Assembly (NCBI GenBank): GCA_963697705.1 | Contig: CAVOPA010000006.1 | Coordinates: 186,001 to 250,000, forward strand | Reading direction: 5' to 3' | Source: CAVUCH01 sp963697705 | GTDB lineage: Bacteria; Acidobacteriota; Vicinamibacteria; Vicinamibacterales; JAENWD01 | Length of the DNA stretch: 64,000 nucleotides | Shown: positions 17,336 to 25,889 of the stretch, in pieces | Numbering within the stretch: position 1 is the first letter of the stretch | Layout: each line of letters starts with the position of its first letter | The notes under the pieces: model-generated | Database searches by the model: none | The model's input: the letters and a program-made list of their open reading frames with translations, nothing else | What the model was told of the DNA's origin: nothing | Program-made: the position numbers and the translations under genes

Positions 17336-17684
17336 AGGCTAGTTCGTCCAACCGCTCGAAGTACCGTCGGAGAGCGGCGTGTCCGGCTGGCGTCAGGCGG
17401 TAGATCGTGCGGGGCGTTCGGCCCTCGGTGGTCTTGGTGCAGGAGATGTAGCCCGCGTCCTCGAGGCGGCGCGCATGCACGATGAGGTTGCCGTCGGTCG
17501 CGCCGAGCAGCGCCTTGAGCTCGACGAAACCGAGTGACTCGTTGAGCGCGAGCGCGCTGATCATCGCCAGCCGCATGCGCTCGTGCACGACGCGATCGAT
17601 CGCGAGGGCGCTCGAGACCGCCGGCAGCGTGCCCGGTCCGGCGATGTCTTCGGGCGAGCGTCGCGGCCTGGGGGGGCGTCCCAC
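17298..17684 (-). CDS. Winged-helix transcriptional regulator (PF13601-like)
   Basis: 128 residues from GTG 17684. A winged helix-turn-helix core is visible: RMRLAMISALALNESLGFVE, LLGATDGNLIVHARRLEDAG and YRLTPAGHAALRRYF. This matches single-domain 'winged helix DNA-binding' regulators that control nearby genes. It lies three bases downstream of pncA on the same strand, so it is co-transcribed with it and may control NAD salvage. Its last eight or so residues (RNSESGVRN) are encoded by the family B repeat, meaning the original C-terminus was replaced or extended. Confidence 0.85.
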   Translation of the reverse strand: MGRPPRPRRSPEDIAGPGTLPAVSSALAIDRVVHERMRLAMISALALNESLGFVELKALLGATDGNLIVHARRLEDAGYISCTKTTEGRTPRTIYRLTPAGHAALRRYFERLDELASRIRNSESGVRN

Positions 17685-17687
17685 TGC

Positions 17688-18290
17688 CTACTCGCGCTCG
17701 GAGAAGACCACCGATGCCGGTGCGAGCGTGGCTCCCGCCGCGTGCAGCTCCTCGAGCGCGCGCGCGCCGTCGCCCGGCGTGACGTCCACGGCGCGGACGG
17801 CGTCTGTGAGCACGGTCACGTCGAATCCGCGTTGCAGCGCGTCGAGCACGGTGTACCGCACGCAGTAGTCGGTCGCCAGGCCGCCCACGTACAACCGATC
17901 GACACCGCGCGCGCGGAGGTCGTCGACCAGGGACCCCCGCCCGGCCACATCCCCCACCATCGCCGTGTAGCCCTGGTCGTCGACACCCTGGCCCTTGGTG
18001 ACCACGGCCGCCGAGCGTGGGAGCTCGAGGTCCTCGCGCAAGCGTGCGCCCTCGGTCCCCTGGACGCAGTGCGCAGGCCAGGCGCCGCCGTGCGTGGCGA
18101 AGTGCCTGCTGTCGGCCGGATGCCAATCACGCGACGCATACACAGGAAGGCCGAGTGCACCGAACCGCGCGGCCAGGCCCCGAAGCACGGACACCACCTG
18201 GTCTCCGTCGCGAACCGCCAATGCGCCGCCCGGACAGAAGTCGTTCTGCACATCCACAATCAGCAACGCTGGCGTCTCGTCGTGCGTCAT
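17688..18290 (-). CDS. pncA: Nicotinamidase
   Basis: 200 residues, isochorismatase-fold amidase converting nicotinamide to nicotinate in NAD salvage. The catalytic triad is D13 (LLIVDVQNDFC), K99 (VVTKGQG) and C143 (ATDYCVRYT). The metal-binding residues fit D55, H57, H63 and H74 (SRDWHPADSRHF, WPAHC). The length is normal for the family. It is divergent from pncB, the next enzyme of the pathway, across a 100-base intergenic region. A winged-helix regulator follows it with a three-base gap. Confidence 0.94.
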   Translation of the reverse strand: MTHDETPALLIVDVQNDFCPGGALAVRDGDQVVSVLRGLAARFGALGLPVYASRDWHPADSRHFATHGGAWPAHCVQGTEGARLREDLELPRSAAVVTKGQGVDDQGYTAMVGDVAGRGSLVDDLRARGVDRLYVGGLATDYCVRYTVLDALQRGFDVTVLTDAVRAVDVTPGDGARALEELHAAGATLAPASVVFSERE

Positions 18291-18390
18291 GCCTGATATC
18301 GTGGCAAATTCGGAGCCCGGGCGCCAACAATGGTCGGGGCCGGCCCCCTGCGCCCGCTGGCTGGTGTGAACCCGCGATCCGGAACCTCGA

Positions 18391-19731
18391 ATGCCTACCC
18401 CCCTTGCGACCGACCTCTACCAACTGACGATGATGGCCGGCTATCAGCAGGCCGGCATCACCGGCCGGAGCACGTTCGAGCTGTTCGTGCGCCACCTGCC
18501 TCGCGGCCGTGCGTTCCTCGTTGCGGCGGGGCTGGCGCAGGCGCTCGATCTGCTGGAGCACCTGCGTTTCACGCCCGACGAGATCCGCTATCTCCGCACG
18601 GTGCCCGCGCTTGCGTCGGCGCCGGAGTCCTTCTTCGCCGAGCTGCTCCCGGCCTTCCGCTTCAGCGGCGATGTCTGGGCGGTGGCTGAAGGGGAGGTCG
18701 TGTTCGCGAACGAGCCCATCCTGCGCCTCAGCGCGCCGGCCGCGGAGTCGCAGCTGGTGGAGACGGCGCTGGTCGCGACGATCACGTTTCAAACCAGCAT
18801 CGCGAGCAAGGCCGCGCGCATCCTGCACGCGGCTCACGGGCGGCCCGTGATCGAGTTCGGCAGCCGGCGCGCGCACGGTCTCGACGCCGCCCTCCATGCG
18901 GCGCGGGCCTCCTACCTCGCGGGCTGCGGCGCCACGTCGAATGTCGAAGCCGGCTATCGCTTCGGCATTCCCGTCTCAGGCACGATGGCCCACTCGTGGG
19001 TGATGTCGTTCCCCCAGGAGATCGACGCTTTTCGGCAATACCTCGCGCTGTTCGGCGATCGGACGACGCTGCTCATCGACACCTACGACACGGTCGCAGC
19101 CGCCCGATCGATCGTTGCCGCCGGCCTGCGGCCGGCGGGAGTGCGGCTCGACAGCGGTGACCTGGTCGTACTGACCGGCGAGGTGCGGCGCATCCTGGAT
19201 GCCGGCGGGCTTCAGGGAACGCAGATCATCGTCTCGGGCGACCTCGATGAACACCGCATCGCAACGCTGCTCGCGGACGGAGCGCCGGTCGACGTGTTCG
19301 GTGTCGGCACCGCGCTCAGCACGTCGAACGACGCGCCGGCGCTCGGCGGGGTGTACAAGCTCGTGGAGATCGAGCGCGGTGGAGTCATGGCGCCGGTCGT
19401 GAAGCTCAGTGCGGGCAAACGCACGCTGCCGGGGAGCAAGCAGGTGTGGCGGATCTCGCGTGAAGGGCGGGCCGTGGGCGATGTCCTGGCGACCGCGGGA
19501 GAGTCGTCGCCGGGCGGGTCCGCGCGACCGTTGTTATCGCTCGTGATGCAGGGTGGACGGCGCGTCGGCGCACAGAACAGCATCGCCGATGCGCGGCGGC
19601 ATGCCGCCGAGGCGACCGGCGAACTGCCGGACGGCGTCCGACGGCTGCAGAATTGGGACGACTACCCGGTGCGCGTCAGCCAGGCGCTGGAGGCATTGGC
19701 GGAGCGGACGGAGGGGAGGAGAAAGGGGTAA
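18391..19731 (+). CDS. pncB: Nicotinate phosphoribosyltransferase
   Basis: 446 residues, the normal size for bacterial NAPRTases. N-terminal PLATDLYQLTMMAGYQQAGI and the phosphoribosyl-binding parts (VIEFGSRRAHG, VPVSGTMAHSW as IPVSGTMAHSW, VRLDSGDLV, VFGVGTALST) are diagnostic. The enzyme joins nicotinate to PRPP to give nicotinate mononucleotide, using the product of pncA encoded divergently. A repeat array begins directly at its stop codon. Confidence 0.94.
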   Translation: MPTPLATDLYQLTMMAGYQQAGITGRSTFELFVRHLPRGRAFLVAAGLAQALDLLEHLRFTPDEIRYLRTVPALASAPESFFAELLPAFRFSGDVWAVAEGEVVFANEPILRLSAPAAESQLVETALVATITFQTSIASKAARILHAAHGRPVIEFGSRRAHGLDAALHAARASYLAGCGATSNVEAGYRFGIPVSGTMAHSWVMSFPQEIDAFRQYLALFGDRTTLLIDTYDTVAAARSIVAAGLRPAGVRLDSGDLVVLTGEVRRILDAGGLQGTQIIVSGDLDEHRIATLLADGAPVDVFGVGTALSTSNDAPALGGVYKLVEIERGGVMAPVVKLSAGKRTLPGSKQVWRISREGRAVGDVLATAGESSPGGSARPLLSLVMQGGRRVGAQNSIADARRHAAEATGELPDGVRRLQNWDDYPVRVSQALEALAERTEGRRKG

Positions 19732-19858
19732 TGCACAAGGCACAATGCACAAAGGCTCCGGGCTCCGGGCTCCGGGCTCCGGGCACCAGACACCAGGCTC
19801 TAGGCATCAGGCACAAAGGCACAGGGCGCAAGGCTCACGGCACACGGACCGCGGCGGT
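19731..19858 (+). repeat. Family D array (TGCACAA / GGCTCCG units)
   Basis: Directly after pncB, CACAATGCACAAAGG-type units are followed by four tandem GGCTCCG copies and by degenerate CAGGCACAAAGGC units. Related TGCACAATGCACAA units form an inverted pair at 31216-31410. No gene is seen between 19732 and 19890. Confidence 0.75.
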
Positions 19859-19884
19859 GTAGCGCCGGACTTCAGTCCGGCGTC
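19857..19884 (+). repeat. Family F REP-like hairpin
   Basis: GTGTAG is followed by stem CGCCGGAC, loop TTCA and stem GTCCGGCG. The loop and GTAG flank match the copies at 14671 and 62241-62452, while the stem is different but fully self-complementary. It lies just past the stop of the kinase gene at 19891 on the other strand. Confidence 0.8.
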
Positions 19885-19890
19885 AGCGGC

Positions 19891-20985
19891 TCACCGCGCC
19901 ACGCGGGCGGTGCCGCCCTTCATCACGCGCTCGACCTCCGGCAGGGTCACCATGCTCGTGTCCCCTGGCGTCGTCATGGCCAGCGCGCCGTGCGCGGCGC
20001 CGCACTCGACGGCCCACTGCGCACCACGCTCGGTAAGGAAGCCGTAGATCAGGCCGGAGGCGAAGGAGTCGCCGCCGCCGACGCGGTCCCAGATCTCGAG
20101 CCATTCGCGGTTGGGTGCGAGGTGGAACTCGCCTCCGGCCCAGCAGATCGCCCCCCAGTCGTTCACCGACGCGGTGCGGGCGTGGCGCAGCGTGGTCGCC
20201 ACGACCTCGAAGTTCGGGAACGCGGTTACGGCCTCCTGGATCATGCGGCGGAAGTTCGCCGGGTCGAGTGCCGAGAGGTGCTCGTCCACGCCCTCCACGT
20301 CGAACCCGAGGGCGGCGCTGAAGTCTTCCTCGTTTCCGATCATCACGTCGACCAGCGGCGCGAGCATCCGATTGACCTCGCGGGCGCGTGCCTGGCCGCC
20401 GACGGCCTGCCACAGCGAGTCGCGGTAGTTCAGGTCGTAGGAGATCGCCGTCCCGTGCCGGCGCGCCGCCTGCATCGCGTCCCGCGCGACGAGCGGCGTC
20501 GTTTCGGAGAGCGCGCAGAAGATGCCGCCGGTGTGAAACCAGCGCGCGCCGAGACGGCCGAAGATCTCGTCCCAGTCCACGTCGCCGGGTGCCAGCTGCG
20601 ACACGGCCGTGTGACCGCGATCCGAGCACCCGAGGGCGGCGCGCACGCCGTAGCCGCGTTCCGTGAAGTTGAGGCCGTTGCGCGCCGCCCGGCCGACGCC
20701 GTCGTACTTCACCCAGCGCACCCGCTGCTCGACGCCGCCCTGCAGCATCAGGTCTTCGACCAGCCGGCCCACGGGGTTGTCGGCCAGTGCGGTCACGATC
20801 GCGGTCGGCAGGCCGAAGCACCGCCGCAGGCCGCGGGCGACGTTGTACTCGCCGCCGCCTTCCCACGCCTGGAAGGTCCGCGTGGTGTGGATCCGGCTGT
20901 CGCCCGGGTCGAGGCGCAGCATGACCTCGCCAAGCGAGACGAGGGCCCAGCGGCACTCGGCCGCGGGCCGCAGCTTGATCGTCAC
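19891..20985 (-). CDS. PfkB-family sugar kinase, 2-keto-3-deoxygluconate kinase-like
   Basis: 364 residues from GTG 20985, which overlaps the SDR stop (GTGA, 20982-20985). N-terminal LVSLGEVMLRLDPGD and GGGEYNVARGLRRC are the ribokinase-family substrate motif. The C-terminal RVGGGDSFASGLIYG holds the catalytic Asp of the DTxGAGD-type anion hole. The N-terminal pattern resembles 2-keto-3-deoxygluconate kinases (KdgK) and related sugar kinases. Pairing with an SDR of KduD-like type fits uronate or deoxy-sugar catabolism, but the exact sugar is inference. Confidence 0.82.
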   Translation of the reverse strand: MTIKLRPAAECRWALVSLGEVMLRLDPGDSRIHTTRTFQAWEGGGEYNVARGLRRCFGLPTAIVTALADNPVGRLVEDLMLQGGVEQRVRWVKYDGVGRAARNGLNFTERGYGVRAALGCSDRGHTAVSQLAPGDVDWDEIFGRLGARWFHTGGIFCALSETTPLVARDAMQAARRHGTAISYDLNYRDSLWQAVGGQARAREVNRMLAPLVDVMIGNEEDFSAALGFDVEGVDEHLSALDPANFRRMIQEAVTAFPNFEVVATTLRHARTASVNDWGAICWAGGEFHLAPNREWLEIWDRVGGGDSFASGLIYGFLTERGAQWAVECGAAHGALAMTTPGDTSMVTLPEVERVMKGGTARVAR

Positions 20986-21725
20986 ACCGGCACTCCCCAC
21001 CCGCCGTCGACCACCAGCACGTGGCCGTTGACGTAGGCGGCGGCCGGCGATGCGAGGAACACTGCAGCGCCAGCGACGTGCTCCGGCTGTCCCCAGCGGT
21101 CATCGGGAATGGCATCCCGCCGGCGTTCCACCGGCGCCGGCGGGGCCGCGGCCGGCGACGCGTCACCGGTGCGGACGAAACCGGGGGCGATGGCGTTCAC
21201 CGCGATCCCGTGCGGCGCCCACTCGCGCGCGAGGGCGCGCGTGAAGTGCACGATGCCGCCGGTCGTCGCCGCGTGACCCGGGCCCTGGCGGCGATCGCGC
21301 GGCGCGGCGATGTTGATGATCCGTCCCGCCTGTTTGGTTTCGAGCAGGTAGCCGCCGAAGGCGCGACAGAGACGGTAGGTGCTCGACAGCCGGCCTGCGA
21401 TCAGGTCGTCCCACTCGTTCTCGCGGTACGCGTCGGCGGCGGGCGGACAGGCGTGGCTGACGAGGATGTCGAGACGGCCGAACGCGCCGAGCACGTCGGC
21501 GACGAGCCGCGCGGGTTCGGAGACGTCGGCCAGGTCGCCGGTAATCGGCACGGCGCGGCGGCCCGCGCGCCTGACGCGGGCGCAGGTCTGGTCCGGACAC
21601 TGCTGCCCGTCGTGTACCGCGACATCGGCGCCCGCCTCCGCGAGCGCCACGGCGACGGCGGCGCCGAGCCCACTGTAGGCGCTCGTCACCAGCGCGATTT
21701 GTGAGTCGAGGCGGAAGGACTGCAT
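20982..21725 (-). CDS. Short-chain dehydrogenase-like protein lacking catalytic residues
   Basis: 247 residues from ATG 21725. The overall SDR fold is clear: N-terminal LDSQIALVTSAYSGLGAAVA, ITGDLADVSEPARLV, FGRLDILVSHAC, GIAVNAIAPGFVRT and VFLASPAAAYVNGHVLVVDG. However, the nucleotide motif TGxxxGxG reads TSAYSGLG (14-21) and the NNAG motif reads SHAC (90-93). The active-site Ser is Ala (INIAAP), and YxxxK is HAATT (H151, T155). The whole catalytic tetrad is therefore altered. It overlaps a KDG-type kinase gene, suggesting descent from a KduD-like enzyme. It may now be a binding or regulatory protein. Confidence 0.85.
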   Translation of the reverse strand: MQSFRLDSQIALVTSAYSGLGAAVAVALAEAGADVAVHDGQQCPDQTCARVRRAGRRAVPITGDLADVSEPARLVADVLGAFGRLDILVSHACPPAADAYRENEWDDLIAGRLSSTYRLCRAFGGYLLETKQAGRIINIAAPRDRRQGPGHAATTGGIVHFTRALAREWAPHGIAVNAIAPGFVRTGDASPAAAPPAPVERRRDAIPDDRWGQPEHVAGAAVFLASPAAAYVNGHVLVVDGGWGVPV

Positions 21726-21798
21726 GGCGGGATCACCGGGAAGATCGCGGTATTCTAACGCAAGGGCCGTGGTTTGACCGGCTGCTGAACAACGAGCC

Positions 21799-21864
21799 TG
21801 GATGCAGAATGTCGGATGCCGGATGTAGCAAACCGGCCGACATCCTACATCCGTCATCCGACAT
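21799..21864. repeat. Family C inverted array (GGATGCCGGATG units), upstream copy
   Basis: GGATGCAGAATGTCGGATGC-type units are followed by their complement CATCCTACATCCGTCATCC. This lies between the divergent SDR gene and the SRP RNA. A longer copy at 24893-25069 marks the other end of the dnaX-ybaB-recR block. Confidence 0.8.
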
Positions 21865-21974
21865 GCCTCACGCAGGGTGCTTTCTCATCACCCTGCTCAC
21901 GCCTGCCGCCCGGCATCGCTGCCCCGCTTGCCGTCCTGCGGCCGAGCACGTAGACTGAAACGTCCAACACCCGT

Positions 21975-22103
21975 CGCGGATCGCACCGCGGCCCGGAACC
22001 TGTGCAATTTCAGCCTATGAACCGCGTCAGGGCCGGAAGGCAGCAGCGCTAAGTAGTCACTGACATGTGCCGCAGGCCCTCCCGGGTCGCGGTGGGACCC
22101 GCG
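21975..22103 (+). ncRNA. ffs: Signal recognition particle RNA, small bacterial type
   Basis: The conserved SRP domain IV tip is present: GTCAGGGCCGGAAGG, CAGCAG on the other side of the internal loop, and a closing CACTGAC near 22058. Flanking arms pair over a long range: CACCGCGGCCCGG (21984-21996) with CCGGGTCGCGGTG (22082-22094), extended outward by CGCGGA with CCCGCG. The ~110-130 nt hairpin binds Ffh and guides membrane-protein translation. A position just upstream of dnaX is common for this RNA. Exact ends are approximate. Confidence 0.87.
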
Positions 22104-22141
22104 TCGGCCTTCAGCTTCACTGTCAAAACGTCCGGCCTTCC

Positions 22142-23977
22142 ATGTACGAGGTCCTCGCGCGCAAGTGGCGCCCCAAACAGTTCGACGAGGTCGTCGGGCA
22201 GCAGGCCGTCACCCAGACGCTGCGCAACGCGCTCACGAGCGGCCGCATCCACCAGGCGTTCGTCTTCGCCGGGCCGCGGGGCGTGGGCAAGACGACGACC
22301 GCCCGCCTGCTCGCGCGGGCGCTGAACTGCTACGAGGGGCCCTCTCCTGATCCGTGCGGCGTCTGCGATGCGTGCAAGGAGATCGCGGCCGGCCGCGACA
22401 TGGACGTCCTCGAGATCGACGCCGCCACCCACACCGGCATCGACAACGTGCGCGAGGTCATCATCAGCGGCCTTGCCATCTCGCCCGCGCGCGACCGCTA
22501 CAAGGTGTTCATCATCGATGAGGTCCACCAGCTCTCGGTCTCGTCGTTCAACGCGCTGCTGAAGTCGGTCGAGGAGCCGCCGCCGCACGTCGTCTTCATC
22601 ATGGCGACGACCTCGGGCGACAAGATCCCGGACACGATCCTCTCGCGCGCCCAGGTGTTCGAGTTCCGCCCGATCGGCACCGCGGCGATCTCCGCGCAGC
22701 TCCGCAAGATTGCCGACGCCGAGCAGCTCACGGTGTCGGACGAGGCGCTGGCGCTCCTCGCGCGCAACGCCGACGGCAGCATGCGCGACGCGCAGAGTGC
22801 GCTCGACCAGGTGATCGCGTTTGCCGGCACGACGATCGCCGCCGAGGACGTGTCGACGGTGCTCGGTCTGGTCGGCCGCGACCTGCTGTTCGACATCGTG
22901 ACCGGCGTCGCCGACGAGAACCCGATCGCGGCGTTCACCCTGGTGGGCCGCGCCGTCGATCAGGGGTACGAATTGCGGCTCGTCTGCCGCGAGCTCGCGA
23001 ACCTCGCACGCGGCCTGCTGCTCGTCAGCGTGGATCCCACCTGCGCCGCCGATCCGGATGTCGCGTCGGAGAGCGAGCGCGAGCGCCTGACGGCGCTGGC
23101 TGCGCGGTTCTCGCGCGAAGACCTGCTGCGAGGCTTCGACCTGCTGTCGGCCGCCGATCGGGAGATCAAGGACAGCGCGCAGCCGCGGTATTTCCTGGAG
23201 ATGCTGCTGCTGCGGTGGATACATCTGCGCAAGCTGCTGCCGATTGAAGACGTGATTGCCAATCTGGATCGCGGCGGTGCCGCCAGCTCGCTCCCGCGGC
23301 CGGCTGGTGGGGCGGGTAGCGGCGGGGGACCGCGCCCGGGTGTTCCGCAGACGCGGCCTCCTTTCGGCAGCAGGCTGGATCCGACGCGCAAGACGGGAGG
23401 GCCGCAGGCAACGATCGCGCGATTGCAGGACGCGCGTGCTGGTGGCGGTGGTGGTGTCGGCAGCGGTGGCGGCGGTGGTGGCGTCGGTGGTGGCGCTGTC
23501 GCGCCCGTTCGCCCGATGGCATCCGCACCGGCCGTCGCGGTGGCGCAGCCGGTGGACTCCACCGCGGCGCTCACTGAACTCGCGCCCGACTTCCGCGACC
23601 GTTTCGTGGGGGAGCTGAAGCGCGTCAAGGCGGCCTTTTTCGGGATGGTCGTCGCCCAGGCGCAGACGGTGGAATGCGACGGCCGCCGCCTGGTCTTCAC
23701 CTTCGGCCCCGAGCACGAGCACCTGCGCAATCAGATCGAGTTGCGGCGGCCCGAGCTCGAGAAGCTGGCCGAGCAGCTCGCCGGCCAGCGCGTGCCGATT
23801 GCGACGCTGCGCGGCGTGGCGCCGTCGCCGAACGAGCCGGCGCCGCGGGTCACCGTGCCGCCGCCGCCGCCGCTCGCCCCCGACGCCGACCTGCGCGCCC
23901 GGGCGATGGCCGACGCCAGCGTGCAGGCGCTCCTCGAGATCATTCCGGCGGAGATCAGGGACGTGGAGGAGATGTGA
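22142..23977 (+). CDS. dnaX: DNA polymerase III subunit gamma/tau
   Basis: 611 residues from ATG 22142, the start that gives the classical MYEVLARKWRPKQFDEVVGQ N-terminus. Walker A is GPRGVGKT (44-51). A zinc module uses C63, C72, C75 and C78 (PCGVCDACKE). The sensor/Walker B region reads KVFIIDEVHQLS. Domain III follows, then a Gly-rich linker around residues 430-480 and a C-terminal domain (FRDRFVGELKRVKAAFFGM). It is the clamp-loader ATPase of the replisome. The stop overlaps the ybaB start (GTGA), and the SRP RNA lies just upstream. Confidence 0.95.
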   Translation: MYEVLARKWRPKQFDEVVGQQAVTQTLRNALTSGRIHQAFVFAGPRGVGKTTTARLLARALNCYEGPSPDPCGVCDACKEIAAGRDMDVLEIDAATHTGIDNVREVIISGLAISPARDRYKVFIIDEVHQLSVSSFNALLKSVEEPPPHVVFIMATTSGDKIPDTILSRAQVFEFRPIGTAAISAQLRKIADAEQLTVSDEALALLARNADGSMRDAQSALDQVIAFAGTTIAAEDVSTVLGLVGRDLLFDIVTGVADENPIAAFTLVGRAVDQGYELRLVCRELANLARGLLLVSVDPTCAADPDVASESERERLTALAARFSREDLLRGFDLLSAADREIKDSAQPRYFLEMLLLRWIHLRKLLPIEDVIANLDRGGAASSLPRPAGGAGSGGGPRPGVPQTRPPFGSRLDPTRKTGGPQATIARLQDARAGGGGGVGSGGGGGGVGGGAVAPVRPMASAPAVAVAQPVDSTAALTELAPDFRDRFVGELKRVKAAFFGMVVAQAQTVECDGRRLVFTFGPEHEHLRNQIELRRPELEKLAEQLAGQRVPIATLRGVAPSPNEPAPRVTVPPPPPLAPDADLRARAMADASVQALLEIIPAEIRDVEEM

Positions 23978-24270
23978 ACATCCAACAGATGATGAAACAG
24001 GCGCAGCAGATGCAGGAGCGCCTGCAGAAGCAGATGGCCGACATGCGTGTCGAGGCCAGCGCCGGCGGCGGCATGGTCACGGTGGTCATCAACGGGACGA
24101 AGCAGATCCAGTCCATCAAAATCGACCCCGAGGTCGTCTCCGGTGACGACGTCGAGATGCTGCAGGACCTGATCGTGGCGGCGCTGAACGACGCCTACCG
24201 GAAGGCCGACGACGAGATGCAGAAGTCGATGGGCGGGATGCTCGGCGGCATGCGCATCCCCGGCATGTAG
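23974..24270 (+). CDS. YbaB/EbfC family nucleoid-associated protein
   Basis: 98 residues from GTG 23974 (GTGA overlap with dnaX). Sequence VNIQQMMKQAQQMQERLQKQ, SAGGGMVTVVINGTKQIQSI, IDPEVV and a Met/Gly-rich C-terminus are diagnostic. These small dimeric proteins bind DNA and are nearly always encoded between dnaX and recR, as here. Confidence 0.95.
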   Translation: MNIQQMMKQAQQMQERLQKQMADMRVEASAGGGMVTVVINGTKQIQSIKIDPEVVSGDDVEMLQDLIVAALNDAYRKADDEMQKSMGGMLGGMRIPGM

Positions 24271-24289
24271 GCGCGGAACCCGAATTCAC

Positions 24290-24887
24290 GTGCCGCATCC
24301 CGAGCCGCTCGTCCGACTCATCGAACAACTGCAGCGACTTCCCGGCATCGGCGCCAAGGGCGCTCAGCGCCTCGCCTTCCACATCCTGCGCGCGCCGCGC
24401 GAAGACGCCGATCGTCTCTGCGAGGCGCGTGCAGGAGGTGAAGACGCGGGTCGCGCACTGCTCAGTCTGCAACACTATCACCGACGTCGATCCCTGCCGG
24501 TTCTGCGCCGACGAGCGCCGCGACACGCGCGTCATCTGCGTCATCGAGGAGCCGCAGAACGTCGAAGCGATTGAGAAGACCCGCGACTTCAAGGGCCGCT
24601 ACCACGTGCTGATGGGTGCGCTGTCGCCGCTGCAGGGCGTGGGACCCGACGACCTCAAGATTCGGGGCCTGCTCGATCGCGTGGCTGAGGGCGGGGTCGA
24701 GGAAGTCATACTCGCCACCAACCCGAACGTCGAAGGCGAGGCCACCGCGATCTACCTCGCCCGCCTGCTCAAGCCGCTCGGCGTGCGCGTGACGCGCATC
24801 GCGATGGGCATCCCCGTCGGCAGCGATCTGGAATACACCGACGAGATCACGATGGGGAAGGCGATGGAGGGACGGAGGGAGGTTTGA
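24290..24887 (+). CDS. recR: Recombination protein RecR, with apparent frameshift
   Basis: The family is unmistakable, but the gene is in two frames. From GTG 24290 the helix-hairpin-helix part reads LIEQLQRLPGIGAKGAQRLA and runs to about 24428. The zinc finger (CSVCNTITDVDPCRFC), Toprim part (VICVIEEPQNVEAIEKT) and C-terminus follow in the +1 frame to 24887. Removing one C near 24428 (GAGGCGCGTGCAG) restores a normal ~199-residue RecR. RecR acts with RecFO in gap repair. A sequence error is most likely given how conserved the gene is, but real loss or programmed shifting is not excluded. Confidence 0.9.
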
Positions 24888-24892
24888 CGGGA

Positions 24893-25069
24893 TGTTGGAT
24901 GCCGGATGCCGGATGCCGGATGCCGGATGTCGGATGTCGGATCGAAGATGCTAGACGACCGACGAAGGCCGTTCCGCACAGCCATTCTGCATCGAGGCCG
25001 AATGTAGGGTGTAGGATGCGAATGTAAGTTTATCCGGCATTCTGCATTCGACATCCTGCATCATCCTGC
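24893..25069. repeat. Family C inverted array (GGATGCCGGATG units)
   Basis: Four or more tandem GGATGCC units form the left arm and CATTCTGCAT/CATCCTGCAT units form the right arm, around a unique centre. The array fills the gap between recR and the DUF4203-like gene. A shorter copy is at 21799. Confidence 0.83.
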
Positions 25070-25700
25070 ATGCTTCCTTCCTCTCTCCAGCTCCCTGCCG
25101 CCGTCGTCCTCGTCATCAGCGGCGTGCTCGCCTGCTTTGCCGGGTACCGGCTGTTCCGGGTTGTCCTCGCCATCTACGGCTTCATCCTCGGCGCCGCCAT
25201 CGCCAGCTCCGTCATGGGGCCGGGCGAACAGACCGCGATGATCATCGGCGCGCTGGTGGGCGGGCTGGCTGGCGCACTGCTGCTCAATCTCGCCTACTTC
25301 GTCGGGGTCGCGCTCATCGGAGCCGGGGCCGGGGCATTCCTGCTGCACGCGGCCTGGGCGCGCTTCGGGACCGGTGATCCCAACGTGTGGCTCGTCGTCG
25401 CCTGCGCGGTGCTCGGCGCGGTGATCGCCACCAACCTGCAGCGCTGGGTCATCATCCTGGCCACCGGAACGGCCGGGGCGTGGACGCTGATCGTTGGCGT
25501 ATCAGCGCTCATGGGCGACCGTGCGGCAAAGCTCGCCGCCGCGACCAATGACGTGTGGGTCTTCTACCCGCTGAACCTCCAGGCCAGGCCGGCGCTGGCT
25601 GCTCGTCGCCTGGGCGTTTCTCGCCCTCGCGGGTATCGTGGTCCAGGCGCGGAGTAAGGGGAAGGTACGGGTCAGTCGGGTGAAGAAGCAGAAGCGGTGA
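25070..25700 (+). CDS. DUF4203-like multi-spanning membrane protein, with apparent frameshift
   Basis: Five or more membrane segments are visible: PAAVVLVISGVLACFAGYRL, VLAIYGFILGAAIASSVMG, MIIGALVGGLAGALLLNLAY, VALIGAGAGAFLLHAAWARF and WVIILATGTAGAWTLIVGV. The spacing and Gly-rich helices match DUF4203/TMEM198-type proteins. The frame as read ends at 25657, but a +1 shift near 25595 gives WLLVAWAFLALAGIVVQARS and a Lys-rich tail ending at TGA 25700, a natural last helix and C-terminus. One extra base is the simplest explanation. Function unknown. Confidence 0.7.
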
Positions 25701-25889
25701 TCGCACCGCTCTTCGTGCCAGCACTCGGCCGCGAGTCGTGCTGCGGAAGATGCCGGCCGAGCGCGCGATCGACACGGCACCTTCGAGTGGCCATCATCCC
25801 TGCTCGCAGCTCGGTCTACGAGTCCGAGTGGGCCGCGTCGCGCGCGGGATCTGAGAGGCGCCGCGACGACGTTGCGAGCTAGGCTGATG

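Noticed and set aside
18291..18390. Possible NAD-sensing riboswitch between pncA and pncB
   Set aside because: The spacer is only 100 bases and I could not match it to a known nicotinamide/NAD riboswitch core; it more simply holds divergent promoters.
22049..23722. A 557-codon antisense frame over dnaX
   Set aside because: dnaX is certain from its Walker and zinc motifs; the antisense product is low-complexity His/Asp/Arg sequence.
24893..25069. CRISPR array suspected in the tandem repeats (also at 13730, 33771, 59001)
   Set aside because: Units are only 6-12 bases, contiguous, and arranged as inverted arms; there are no regular spacers and no cas genes in the window.
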